DNA from: Maribacter polysiphoniae
GTDB lineage: Bacteria > Bacteroidota > Bacteroidia > Flavobacteriales > Flavobacteriaceae
Reading direction: 5' to 3'
DNA: 64,000 nucleotides
Assembly (NCBI RefSeq): GCF_003148665.1
Contig: NZ_QGGQ01000005.1
Location: forward strand, 124,001-188,000
Position numbers and translations under genes: made by a program. The notes under the pieces were generated by a model that was not told the DNA's origin, did not search any database, and worked only from the letters and a program-made list of their open reading frames with translations. Shown here piece after piece: positions 9,307 through 17,847 of the stretch. The stretch's first letter is position 1, and every line of letters begins with the position of its first letter.

Positions 9307-9349
9307 TGACATAAATCATAGTTTGCCAGAACGTCTTCCGATAATTTTA
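9307..9349 (+). promoter_or_regulatory. Universal stress gene promoter with FNR-type box
   Basis: TGACATAAATCA (9307-9318) is nearly identical to the box in front of ccoS. The -7 candidate TAATTTTA (9342-9349) differs from TAnnTTTG only in its last base. The box centre lies 36.5 bp from the last base of the -7 element, the same value as at the ccoS and ccoI promoters. It places the downstream UspA gene in the same predicted low-oxygen regulon. Confidence 0.65.
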
Positions 9350-9370
9350 CACCTTATAAAATGGATTGGA

Positions 9371-10270
9371 ATGAAAAATGTTTTACTACCCACGGACTTT
9401 TCAGAGAATGCTTGGAATGCCACTAAGTATGCTATTGAGTTGTTCAAAGAAGAGGAATGTGTTTTTCATTTGCTCAACACCTATACCCCTGCCATTGTCA
9501 GTAGTAGGTTTATGGGGACCAGTATGGGCCACGTACAGGAAAGTAATGTTCGTGATAATTCGGAAAAGGGATTAAAAGATCTCTTGGGTAAAATAAAGAA
9601 GAATTTCAATTACCCCAAACATAGTTTCAAAACCATCTCATCTTTTAGCCTGCTCGTTGACGAAATCAAGGATATCGTTGAAAGAGTGGGTATAGATATG
9701 ATAATCACGGGAACCAAGGGGGCATCAGGTTTGGATGAGGTATTCATGGGTAGTAATACCGTACGAATAATCAAGTCCGTAAAGAATTGTCCCGTATTGG
9801 CCATTCCTCAGCATTTTGAATATGCGAGTCCTACTGAAATCGCTTTTGCAACGGACTTCAATAGGTTCTATTCGCTTTCCGAGCTTCAACCGATTATCGA
9901 TTTGGCCAAGACTTTTAAGGCGTCATTGCGTATTGTTCATGTGCAGTACGAGATAAAGGCATTGACAGAGATTCAAATGTTCAATTTAAATATGTTGCGT
10001 AAATACTTAAATGAAGTTGAGCACTACGTGCATACGGTTTCCGAATTGAATTCCGTGTCAAAGACGTTGGAGGTTTTTGCCAAAGAGCTCGATATCCATT
10101 TATTGGCCATGTTGAATTACCAACATAGCTATATGGAGAAAATGACTCGTGAGGCAGTAGTGAAACGTATGGCTTTCCACACCCAAATACCTTTATTGGT
10201 CATTCCCGAACTGGGTATGAACACGCCCTTGAAATCTTCATCGAATAGGGAAAATGCGGTAATGGATTAA
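9371..10270 (+). CDS. Universal stress protein with two tandem UspA domains
   Basis: A 299-residue cytoplasmic protein. The first UspA domain (residues 1-145) opens with MKNVLLPTDFS and ends with an intact ATP-binding motif G-x2-G-x9-G-S (GTKGASGLDEVFMGS). The second domain (about 155-285) lacks a clear copy of that motif, so only the first is predicted to bind nucleotide. ATG 9371 is preferred over an upstream TTG because it starts exactly at the family N-terminus. It follows fnr on the same strand but has its own FNR-type promoter. Its stop overlaps the stop of the convergent gene. Confidence 0.9.
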   Translation: MKNVLLPTDFSENAWNATKYAIELFKEEECVFHLLNTYTPAIVSSRFMGTSMGHVQESNVRDNSEKGLKDLLGKIKKNFNYPKHSFKTISSFSLLVDEIKDIVERVGIDMIITGTKGASGLDEVFMGSNTVRIIKSVKNCPVLAIPQHFEYASPTEIAFATDFNRFYSLSELQPIIDLAKTFKASLRIVHVQYEIKALTEIQMFNLNMLRKYLNEVEHYVHTVSELNSVSKTLEVFAKELDIHLLAMLNYQHSYMEKMTREAVVKRMAFHTQIPLLVIPELGMNTPLKSSSNRENAVMD

Positions 10271-10491
10271 GAAGTTTGTCCAATAGGATGGTCTTCGTAG
10301 AAATCCTTGAATGTTTTTTTCGTGGTGTAGTTATCCGTTAAAACCTTATACACCATATAAACGACCATTGACTGGCCTAGTACGGTTATGTAAAATACCC
10401 AATTGAAAGAGAAATTCATAGCAGCCATAATCGTTACGACAACTAAGGTTAAGGTGGTGTTGGCTACCCAGAACATTGCGGAGTTTTTCAT
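10267..10491 (-). CDS. Small two-helix membrane protein of unknown function
   Basis: A 74-residue protein with two predicted membrane helices (about residues 6-24 and 29-50) and a polar, charged tail. I do not recognise a named family. It is transcribed towards the UspA gene and the two stops share bases (10267-10270). Its regular length, good ATG and helical pattern support a real gene. Confidence 0.65.
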   Translation of the reverse strand: MKNSAMFWVANTTLTLVVVTIMAAMNFSFNWVFYITVLGQSMVVYMVYKVLTDNYTTKKTFKDFYEDHPIGQTS

Positions 10492-10704
10492 GTTTTATTT
10501 ACAAAATACGAAAATGGTGGTTTTTCAGGGTTAAATAAATACTAAAAAAGGTGTTCCTTATAAGGGCTGTTCAACGTGTTCCTGGTATGCAGCCCATTGG
10601 GATGTCCCTATGGTTATGGATGTTACGCTGATGTTAAAGACATGGTAAAGGGTGTTATAATGGTGTCGTAACCGCTTGGGATTGCTTAATTTTGTATAAA
10701 AAGC
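10492..10704. promoter_or_regulatory. Divergent intergenic region with NDH-2 promoter
   Basis: This 213-bp gap separates two divergent genes. TAATTTTG at 10687-10694 fits the Bacteroidetes -7 consensus and would give an almost leaderless NDH-2 transcript (start point near 10699, ATG at 10705). No FNR-type box was found, unlike the promoters to the left. Confidence 0.45.
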
Positions 10705-11982
10705 ATGAATATTCCCAAGACGGATAAGAAAAGGGTTGTGGTCATCGGAGGCGGCTTTGCCGGAATCTCATTGGCCAAAAAACTCAAGGATTTGGATGTG
10801 CAATTGGTATTGCTCGACAAACAAAACTACCATACGTTTCAACCTTTGTTGTATCAAGTGTCGACAAGTGGGTTGGAGCCCGATTCGATAGCCTATCCCT
10901 TGCGAAAGGTGTTGCGTAAACTCAATAATTTTTATTTTCGATGGGCCACTGTAGAGCGAATTGACCCCGTACAGCAACGTGTGATAACATCCAAAGGGGA
11001 TTTGTCCTATGATTTTTTGGTGCTGGCCACAGGTACAAAAACCAATTATTTCGGGAACAAGGATATTGAAAAATATACCATGCCCATGAAGAATGTTCCC
11101 CAGGCATTGAATATTCGAAGTCTTATGCTCCAGAATTTTGAAAAGGCCGACGATTGTGTCGATGAAAAGGAGCGCAATGCCCTGATGAATTTTTGTATCA
11201 TAGGGGCAGGACCTACCGGGGTGGAATTGGCAGGGGCCTTTGCAGAACTCAAGAATAATGTTTTCCCCAAGGATTATCGTCATTTGGATATTTCCGAAAT
11301 GCAAATTCATTTATTTGAAGGCGGTCCCCGGGTCTTGCCCCCCATGAGTGTAAAAGCCTCGAAAAAAGCCCTTCAGTTTCTTTGTAAATTAGGGGTTACA
11401 GTGCATTTGAATACGATTGTTGAAGATTATGATGGGGAAACACTGACCTTGAAAAACCAGGAAACCATTGCCAGTAAGAACTGTATTTGGACGGCAGGGG
11501 TCACCGGTGCCTCCATTGAAGGATTCAATAAGGACGCACTGGTAGATCGGATAAATAGGTATAAGGTAAATGAATACAACCAAGTTGAAGGGTATTCGAA
11601 TATTTTTGCCATTGGTGATATAGCGTTGATGCAGACCAAGGAATATCCGAAAGGGCATCCGCAGGTGGCCCAGCCCGCCATACAACAAGGGGAACTCTTG
11701 GCTAAAAATTTAAAAAGCCTATTGGTCGGTAAGGAGATGAAACCATTTCGGTATTATGACAAGGGTACTATGGCCACGGTTGGGAGAAATAAGGCTGTGG
11801 TCGATTTAAAGAGGGCGAAATTCGGAGGCTTCTTTGCCTGGTATATTTGGATGTTCGTGCATTTAATGGCCTTGGTCGGTTTTCGAAATCGTGTGATTGT
11901 CTTTTTCAATTGGGTTTATAATTACATTAATTTTGATAAGGCGGCCCGTTTGATCGTTCGGCCGTATCAGCCCAAGGAGTAG
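10705..11982 (+). CDS. ndh: Type II NADH dehydrogenase (NDH-2)
   Basis: A 425-residue FAD-dependent pyridine nucleotide-disulfide oxidoreductase. The FAD-binding GGGFAG lies at residues 16-21, the NADH-binding GAGPTGVELAG near residues 168-178, and the late FAD contact IFAIGDIA near 304-311. The C-terminal stretch has amphipathic and aromatic segments (WYIWMFVHLMALVGF) fitting a membrane-associated NDH-2. The enzyme passes electrons from NADH to quinone without pumping protons. It stands alone on its strand; a candidate small RNA with a terminator follows. Confidence 0.9.
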   Translation: MNIPKTDKKRVVVIGGGFAGISLAKKLKDLDVQLVLLDKQNYHTFQPLLYQVSTSGLEPDSIAYPLRKVLRKLNNFYFRWATVERIDPVQQRVITSKGDLSYDFLVLATGTKTNYFGNKDIEKYTMPMKNVPQALNIRSLMLQNFEKADDCVDEKERNALMNFCIIGAGPTGVELAGAFAELKNNVFPKDYRHLDISEMQIHLFEGGPRVLPPMSVKASKKALQFLCKLGVTVHLNTIVEDYDGETLTLKNQETIASKNCIWTAGVTGASIEGFNKDALVDRINRYKVNEYNQVEGYSNIFAIGDIALMQTKEYPKGHPQVAQPAIQQGELLAKNLKSLLVGKEMKPFRYYDKGTMATVGRNKAVVDLKRAKFGGFFAWYIWMFVHLMALVGFRNRVIVFFNWVYNYINFDKAARLIVRPYQPKE

Positions 11983-12028
11983 ATACCTGAATTGTGTGAT
12001 TCTATATCCCGGATCCGAAAAACCTTTG

Positions 12029-12036
12029 TATATTTG
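12029..12036 (+). promoter_or_regulatory. -7 element of candidate small RNA
   Basis: TATATTTG is an exact TAnnTTTG match, 47 bp past the NDH-2 stop, and the three hairpins described next begin about 10 bp after it. No clear -33 TTTG was found. Confidence 0.5.
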
Positions 12037-12040
12037 TAAT

Positions 12041-12135
12041 GTTGTGTTGAGCTTCGATTTCGGTTGAGGCTATGGTGAAAATGCCTTAGGGCATCTACCA
12101 ATGAAAGGCTTTCCTACTACTGGGAGGCTTTTTTT
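12041..12135 (+). ncRNA. Candidate structured small RNA or leader, three hairpins
   Basis: Three hairpins follow one another. Hairpin 1 pairs 12051-12057 with 12064-12070 (7 bp with wobbles). Hairpin 2 pairs 12073-12077 with 12096-12100 and 12081-12085 with 12090-12094 around a TTAG loop. Hairpin 3 pairs 12104-12114 with 12122-12132 and runs into seven Ts, a normal intrinsic terminator. With the promoter-like TATATTTG upstream this makes a self-contained RNA of about 95 nt. It could be an independent sRNA or an attenuated leader of the hmgA gene 124 bp further on. I do not recognise the family. Confidence 0.5.
12104..12135 (+). terminator. Intrinsic terminator
   Basis: An 11-bp stem (with G-T pairs), a 7-nt loop and a T run to 12135. 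It ends the candidate small RNA and could also end NDH-2 read-through. Confidence 0.7.
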
Positions 12136-12258
12136 ATGCACTTTTCCAAGATTTTACACAGCATACCCAGTCATTCTCTTCATCTAAATAATTGAGTTGG
12201 ATTTCAATGGTTAGATGGTTTATCGTATTTTTAAGAAAGTTTAATCAATACCACGATC

Positions 12259-13416
12259 ATGCCATTATATCATAAATTGGGTAAGATTCCCCATAAACGA
12301 CATACGGTTTTCAAAAAGGCAGATGGTTCTTTGCATTATGAGCAATTGTTCGGAACGATAGGGTTTGATGGTATGTCATCCTTGCTCTATCATTTGCATA
12401 GACCAACGATGGTCAAGCAAGTTGGGGCGACCAAGGATGTATCTCCCAAGGCGGCAGTGCCACATAATATAAAGTCGAGATTGCTAAAGGGCTTCCAGGT
12501 GCAGGCCGAAGATGATTTTTTGGATAGTAGGAAGATTGTACTTTTCAATTCCGATGTGAATGTGGGTTTGGCAGCACCACGAAAATCAATGACCGATTAT
12601 TTTTACAAGAATGCCGATGCCGATGAATTGATGTTTGTTCATAAAGGGACCGGTACATTGAAAACATTCTTGGGTGAAATTGATTTTGAGTATGGGGATT
12701 ATCTCTTGATTCCCCGTGGAATGATCTATCAGATTGAGTTTGACTCCGAAGACAACCGTTTATTGGTAACCGAATCGTATAGCCCTATTTATACCCCCAA
12801 ACGATATCGCAATTGGTTTGGACAGCATTTGGAGCATTCGCCTTTCTGTGAACGCGATTTTAAACTGCCCCAAAATTTAAAGACCCATGATGAGAAGGGC
12901 GAATTTGTGTTGAAGGTAAAGAAGCAAGGTCAGTTGCACGAATTGGTCTATGCCTCGCACCCTTTTGATGTTGTGGGTTGGGACGGATACAATTATCCTT
13001 ATGGATTCTCCATACACGATTTTGAACCGATAACCGGAAGGGTACACCAACCGCCACCAGTACACCAGACTTTTGAAACGAATGCTTTTGTGGTCTGTTC
13101 CTTTGTGCCCCGGATATACGATTACCATCCCAAGGCCATTCCGGCCCCATACAACCATTCGAACATAGATTCTGATGAGGTGTTGTACTATGTGGATGGC
13201 GATTTTATGAGCCGAAGGAATATTGATCAAGGCTATATTTCATTACATCCCGCGGGAATACCCCACGGACCGCACCCGGGTACTTATGAGGCAAGTATCG
13301 GTAAAACCAAAACGGAGGAGCTCGCGGTTATGATCGATACCTTTAAACCGTTACAACTCACCCAGACCGCCTTGGATATTGATGATGGAAAATACTACCA
13401 GTCCTGGTTGGAGTAG
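12259..13416 (+). CDS. hmgA: Homogentisate 1,2-dioxygenase
   Basis: A 385-residue cupin-type iron dioxygenase that opens the ring of homogentisate to maleylacetoacetate in tyrosine and phenylalanine breakdown. The ligand region VHQPPPVHQTFE (about residues 263-274) and the later HPAGIPHGPHPG carry the conserved His and Glu residues. The length is shorter than the 430-440 residues of the animal enzyme, as usual for Bacteroidetes. No other tyrosine catabolic gene lies beside it. The histidine operon converges on it from the right. Confidence 0.9.
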   Translation: MPLYHKLGKIPHKRHTVFKKADGSLHYEQLFGTIGFDGMSSLLYHLHRPTMVKQVGATKDVSPKAAVPHNIKSRLLKGFQVQAEDDFLDSRKIVLFNSDVNVGLAAPRKSMTDYFYKNADADELMFVHKGTGTLKTFLGEIDFEYGDYLLIPRGMIYQIEFDSEDNRLLVTESYSPIYTPKRYRNWFGQHLEHSPFCERDFKLPQNLKTHDEKGEFVLKVKKQGQLHELVYASHPFDVVGWDGYNYPYGFSIHDFEPITGRVHQPPPVHQTFETNAFVVCSFVPRIYDYHPKAIPAPYNHSNIDSDEVLYYVDGDFMSRRNIDQGYISLHPAGIPHGPHPGTYEASIGKTKTEELAVMIDTFKPLQLTQTALDIDDGKYYQSWLE

Positions 13417-13552
13417 GGTGATTTCCATGGTTGTCCTGTTTTCAATTGGTATCCCCCACGCTAAGGCCGTCAACACAGTGAAGGTTGAACGCCAAAAGTA
13501 AGTGCCGTATTAAGATAGTATCGCCTTGTAGCGCCATACCCGTTATGGTAGT

Positions 13553-14515
13553 TTAGATCCTATGCAGTACATATTGGATCAAAGAGGCCGCCAGTTTAGC
13601 GGTTTGGTGGTCCCTATCATATTTTGGGTTCATCTCAGCAATATCCATACCTATCATTTTATTGGATCTGATTATCGTCCATAAGGATTTAAGTACAATA
13701 TCGGGGGCAAAACCCATAGGCGATGCTGCACTGACCCCAGGGGCGTATGCCGATGAAAATCCGTCTAAATCTATGGTCGTATAAATGTAATCCACCCCAG
13801 CGATAAAATCTTTGATGGTTTGTCTCACAGCATCCAAATGTTGCATATTGAATTCCTTTTTTCGCAAGAATTCAACATTGAAGTCTATAGCTGTTTCAAA
13901 GAGGGTTCTGTCATTGGCATCTTTACGAATGCCTAGGCACAAGTATTTAAAATTGTGTTTGCCGGCAGTGGCGTCTTGTGCGATTTGATAAAAGGGTGTT
14001 CCTGAATTATTGCCTTTTTCATTGGAACGAAGGTCGAAATGGGCGTCAAAATTGATAATGCCAATGGTCTTATCCTTTTCGATATGGTCAAGTAAGCCGT
14101 TATAATGGCCATAGGCGATATCATGACCGCCCCCAAGGAGTATCGGAAATGTATGTAGCTCCAATAACTTGGACACTTTTTGTGATAATAGGTTTTGGGC
14201 GGCCTCCATATCATCATCCACGCATTCAATAGTGCCACAATCAAGTATTTGCGACTTTTCATCCATATGGTTGGGCATATTTCCCAATTGGGACCTAATG
14301 GCATCCGGTCCGGCAGAGGCTCCTATTCTCCCTTGATTGCGTTTTACCCCGGTGTCACAGGCATAGCCCAATAAGGCAATTGTCTTTTGGGTTGCACTTG
14401 CGCTGATTTTATCAATATCGGTACATTCTACTTTTTCATGCAGATAGAGTTTCTGGTCAGAGGTTCTTCCCGTCCAGATTTTTCGGTTTGGTTTTTTGTA
14501 AATAGCCATAATCAA
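13553..14515 (-). CDS. hutG: Formimidoylglutamase (arginase/ureohydrolase family)
   Basis: A 320-residue ureohydrolase. Metal ligands are visible in GGGHDIAYGHY, in NFDAHFDLR and in TIDLDGFS, the three binuclear manganese motifs of the family; GVSAASPMGF follows the last. Its place as the final gene of a hut operon makes formimidoyl-glutamate hydrolysis (to glutamate and formamide) the best assignment rather than arginase. Its start overlaps the hutU stop by 4 bp, pointing to coupled translation. Confidence 0.9.
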   Translation of the reverse strand: MIMAIYKKPNRKIWTGRTSDQKLYLHEKVECTDIDKISASATQKTIALLGYACDTGVKRNQGRIGASAGPDAIRSQLGNMPNHMDEKSQILDCGTIECVDDDMEAAQNLLSQKVSKLLELHTFPILLGGGHDIAYGHYNGLLDHIEKDKTIGIINFDAHFDLRSNEKGNNSGTPFYQIAQDATAGKHNFKYLCLGIRKDANDRTLFETAIDFNVEFLRKKEFNMQHLDAVRQTIKDFIAGVDYIYTTIDLDGFSSAYAPGVSAASPMGFAPDIVLKSLWTIIRSNKMIGMDIAEMNPKYDRDHQTAKLAASLIQYVLHRI

Positions 14516-16536
14516 TCAAATAAATTATTCAACAATTTGTTATCCACTAGATTAGGTAGGGTAACCTTGAGTTCGGGCGTACGCTCCATTTCCCGTTTTA
14601 TTGCAAACAGGGCTTCTTTGTTTCGAGCCCAACTTCTACGCGAAATTCCGTTATTGACATCATAGAACAACATGTTCTTTAATCGTCTTGAGGCATCCTT
14701 TGAGCCATCCAAGACCATTCCGAAACCGCCATTAACAACTTCCCCCCAACCTACACCGCCACCATTATGGATAGAGACCCAGGTAGCGCCCCTAAAACTG
14801 TCCCCGATAACATTGTGAATCGCCATATCCGCGGTGAACTTACTACCGTCGTATATATTGCTGGTCTCTCGGAAGGGGGAATCGGTACCACTCACATCAT
14901 GATGGTCACGACCTAAGACGATCGGTGCGGAAATCTCCCCACTTTTTATGGCCTTATTGAATGCCTCGGCAATTTTACTGCGACCTTCGGCATCGGCATA
15001 TAGGATTCGTGCTTGGGATCCCACAACCAGTTTGTTTTGTCCGGCTTCCTGGATCCAGGTGATATTGTCTTGTAATTGTTGTTGGATTTCCTGGGGGGCT
15101 TCAGTCAAAATCTGTTTCATTACCGCAAGGGCAATGGCATCTGTTTTTTGAAGGTCTTTCGGATTGCCCGAGGTGCAAACCCATCGAAAAGGTCCAAAAC
15201 CATAATCAAAACATAGGGGCCCCAAAATGTCCTGCACATAGGAAGGGTATTTAAAATCAACTTGATTTTGAGCCATGACATCAGCCCCAGCCCGTGAAGC
15301 TTCCAATAGAAAGGCATTCCCATAATCAAAGAAATAGGTTCCTTTGGCAGCGTGTTTATTAATGGTTGACACCTGTCTTCGCAAGGACTTTTGTACTTCA
15401 GTCTTAAAAGTGTTGGGGTCCGTGGCCATCATTTCGTTCGATGCCTCAAAACTTATTCCGACAGGATAATACCCGCCCGACCAAGGATTGTGTAATGAGG
15501 TTTGGTCCGAACCGATGTGTATGAATATGTCCTCCATGTCGAATCGCTCCCAGACGTCGACAATATTGCCGATAAAAGCCAGGGAAACCACCTCGTTTTC
15601 GGCAATGGCTTTTTGGGCCCTGACAACCAGTTGGTCCATATCGTCAATTAATTCATCGACCCATCCTTGTGCATGCCTTTTTTGTGCTGCGGTCCTATTC
15701 ACTTCGGCACAAATGGTGATGCACCCGACTATGTTTCCGGCTTTGGGTTGTGCCCCACTCATGCCCCCCAATCCAGCGGTTAGGAAGATTTTTCCTTTGG
15801 GCGACTCATTTTTCTTCAACACCTTCCGGAAGGCGTTCATTACCGTTATGGCTGTACCGTGAACGATGCCCTGTGGGCCAATATACATATAGGACCCAGC
15901 GGTCATTTGGCCGTATTGGGTAACTCCCAAGGCATTGTATTTTTCCCAGTCGTCCGGTTTGGAGTAGTTGGGGACCATCATGCCATTGGTCACCACAATC
16001 CTTGGTGCTTCTTTGGAAGAAGGAAAAAGCCCCATGGGATGCCCTGAATAGATATGTAAAGTCTGCTCCTCGGTCATTGTGGCCAAATAGTGCATGGTCA
16101 ACAGGTATTGTGCCCAATTTTGGAATACGGCGCCATTGCCACCGTAGGTAATCAATTCTTCAGGATGTTGGGCGACAGCTGGATCTAGATTGTTTTGGAT
16201 CATGAGCATTATTGCGGCTGCTTGCGGGGTTTGGGCCGGATATTCATCAATTGGCCGTGCATAAATCCCGTATTCCGGTTTAAAACGGTACATGTAAATT
16301 CTGCCGAAATCATGGAGCTCTTGCGCAAATTCTTGGGATAATTCTAAATGCCAATCTTTTGGAAAATAGCGTAAGGCATTATGAATGGCCAGTTTCTTTT
16401 CTTCCAGGGAGAGGATGTCCTTGCGCTTTGGCGCATGGCTGACAGCGGAGGACCTTTCCCTTTTAATGGGTAACACTTTGGGAATACCCTGAAGTATTTG
16501 GGATTTAAAATCCAATGATGGGCTATTTGTTTGCAT
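14512..16536 (-). CDS. hutU: Urocanate hydratase
   Basis: A 674-residue enzyme of the urocanase family, which hydrates urocanate to imidazolonepropionate using tightly bound NAD. Typical signatures are the glycine-rich YGGNGAVFQNWAQY and TAGLGGMSGAQPKA segments, and DHHDVSGTDSPFRET with FGPFRWVCTSG in the C-terminal half. It is longer than the roughly 560-residue Bacillus and Pseudomonas enzymes, as usual for the Bacteroidetes form. It lies 6 bp after hutI. Confidence 0.97.
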   Translation of the reverse strand: MQTNSPSLDFKSQILQGIPKVLPIKRERSSAVSHAPKRKDILSLEEKKLAIHNALRYFPKDWHLELSQEFAQELHDFGRIYMYRFKPEYGIYARPIDEYPAQTPQAAAIMLMIQNNLDPAVAQHPEELITYGGNGAVFQNWAQYLLTMHYLATMTEEQTLHIYSGHPMGLFPSSKEAPRIVVTNGMMVPNYSKPDDWEKYNALGVTQYGQMTAGSYMYIGPQGIVHGTAITVMNAFRKVLKKNESPKGKIFLTAGLGGMSGAQPKAGNIVGCITICAEVNRTAAQKRHAQGWVDELIDDMDQLVVRAQKAIAENEVVSLAFIGNIVDVWERFDMEDIFIHIGSDQTSLHNPWSGGYYPVGISFEASNEMMATDPNTFKTEVQKSLRRQVSTINKHAAKGTYFFDYGNAFLLEASRAGADVMAQNQVDFKYPSYVQDILGPLCFDYGFGPFRWVCTSGNPKDLQKTDAIALAVMKQILTEAPQEIQQQLQDNITWIQEAGQNKLVVGSQARILYADAEGRSKIAEAFNKAIKSGEISAPIVLGRDHHDVSGTDSPFRETSNIYDGSKFTADMAIHNVIGDSFRGATWVSIHNGGGVGWGEVVNGGFGMVLDGSKDASRRLKNMLFYDVNNGISRRSWARNKEALFAIKREMERTPELKVTLPNLVDNKLLNNLFD

Positions 16537-16542
16537 CTTAGA

Positions 16543-17787
16543 TCAGTGCTTATGTTTATTATAGACCAATTCCCCTTTTTTCCATACCATACATGGTTTA
16601 AAGTTTCCTTGATTGTATAGTATCTCTTTGTAATTTCCTGTGTGGAATATGCACATATCGGCCAGGAGACCAGTTTGCAATTGACCCCTATCGGAAAGGT
16701 TCAAGGCGGCGGAAGCCCTTGAGGTAATTCCTGCGAGTACTTCGGCATTGGTCAATTTTTCGAAAGTTCCCAAGATGGCCGCTTGCGTCAATAAATCGCC
16801 CATAGGGGCCGAACCTGGGTTATGGTCACTGGCAATGGCCAGGGCACCACCGGCATCAAGGATTTTACGGGCAGGGGCGAAAGCGCATCCCAACCCTATG
16901 GAAGCCCCTGGCAGTGCGGTCGCAATCACATCGCTTTTTGCCAATAGTTTTATTTCCACTTCGGTACTGGCCTCTAGATGGTCAGCACTGATGGCTTTGT
17001 ATTTTATGGCGACTTCACTTCCCCCTGTGGTAAATTGGTCGGCATGTACGGTAATGTCGAAACCAAGTTCCTTGGCTTTATTGAAATAGGGTTCTATCAA
17101 TAGGGGGTAGAAGGCCCCTTCTTCAATAAAAGCATCGATCCGATTTGTGAGTTTTTCGGCCTTAAGGATAGGTAGCAATTCGGTTATGATCAATTCCAGG
17201 TATTCGGCAGGGATGCCATCAAAATCCTTCGGAACCATATGTGCGGCCAGGCAGGTAGGAACCAAATCAATAGGTAGTTGGGTGTCGGCCTCCTTAATCG
17301 CATAAAGCATTTTCAATTCCTCTTGAATTGAAAGTCCGTAACCACTTTTAACTTCAATCGTTGTTACACCATTGGCCATATGCCGTTTGGCTCTTTTTAC
17401 AATGCCTTTGACCAAGGCTTCCTTGGTGGCCTTACGGGTTTGGGTAACCGTATCCCAGATACCCCCACCGGCTTTTGAGATTTCCATATAGGTCTTGCCG
17501 GAATTGCGTAGGGCATAATCATTGGCCCTTGATCCAGCAAAACAGATGTGCGTATGCGCATCTACAAAGCCTGGTAAACAGGTGTGGTCCCCATGCAGTT
17601 CATGGATTTCCGTATCCGTGGAAACGGCTTTTGCCAATACATCGAATTCCCCTATGGATTTTATATGGTGACCTTCAATAAGAATCCCCCCGTTTTCTAT
17701 GGTTTTCAAGTCTTGGTCTGCGATGGGTCCCTTTAGGGAAAGCCCTGTCATGGGGATGATTTGTTTAAATGGTCCTATTAATTTCAT
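16543..17787 (-). CDS. hutI: Imidazolonepropionase
   Basis: A 414-residue amidohydrolase of the cytosolic HutI family. The metal site HTH is in GFVDAHTHICFAGSR (about residues 72-86); a second ligand region is DITVHADQFT, and the C-terminal Asp is in IASDHNPGSAP. It hydrolyses imidazolonepropionate to formimidoylglutamate. It lies between hutH (60-bp gap) and hutU (6-bp gap) on the same strand. Confidence 0.97.
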   Translation of the reverse strand: MKLIGPFKQIIPMTGLSLKGPIADQDLKTIENGGILIEGHHIKSIGEFDVLAKAVSTDTEIHELHGDHTCLPGFVDAHTHICFAGSRANDYALRNSGKTYMEISKAGGGIWDTVTQTRKATKEALVKGIVKRAKRHMANGVTTIEVKSGYGLSIQEELKMLYAIKEADTQLPIDLVPTCLAAHMVPKDFDGIPAEYLELIITELLPILKAEKLTNRIDAFIEEGAFYPLLIEPYFNKAKELGFDITVHADQFTTGGSEVAIKYKAISADHLEASTEVEIKLLAKSDVIATALPGASIGLGCAFAPARKILDAGGALAIASDHNPGSAPMGDLLTQAAILGTFEKLTNAEVLAGITSRASAALNLSDRGQLQTGLLADMCIFHTGNYKEILYNQGNFKPCMVWKKGELVYNKHKH

Positions 17788-17847
17788 GCGTTTTTTTTAA
17801 TTGTAAAAAGATTCCCATTTCCGTGAAAAAGCGGTTGGGCATATCCT

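Noticed and set aside
12104-12135. Known riboswitch upstream of hmgA
   Set aside because: I compared the hairpins from memory with fluoride, SAM, TPP and manganese aptamer signatures and found no match, so only an unassigned RNA is claimed.
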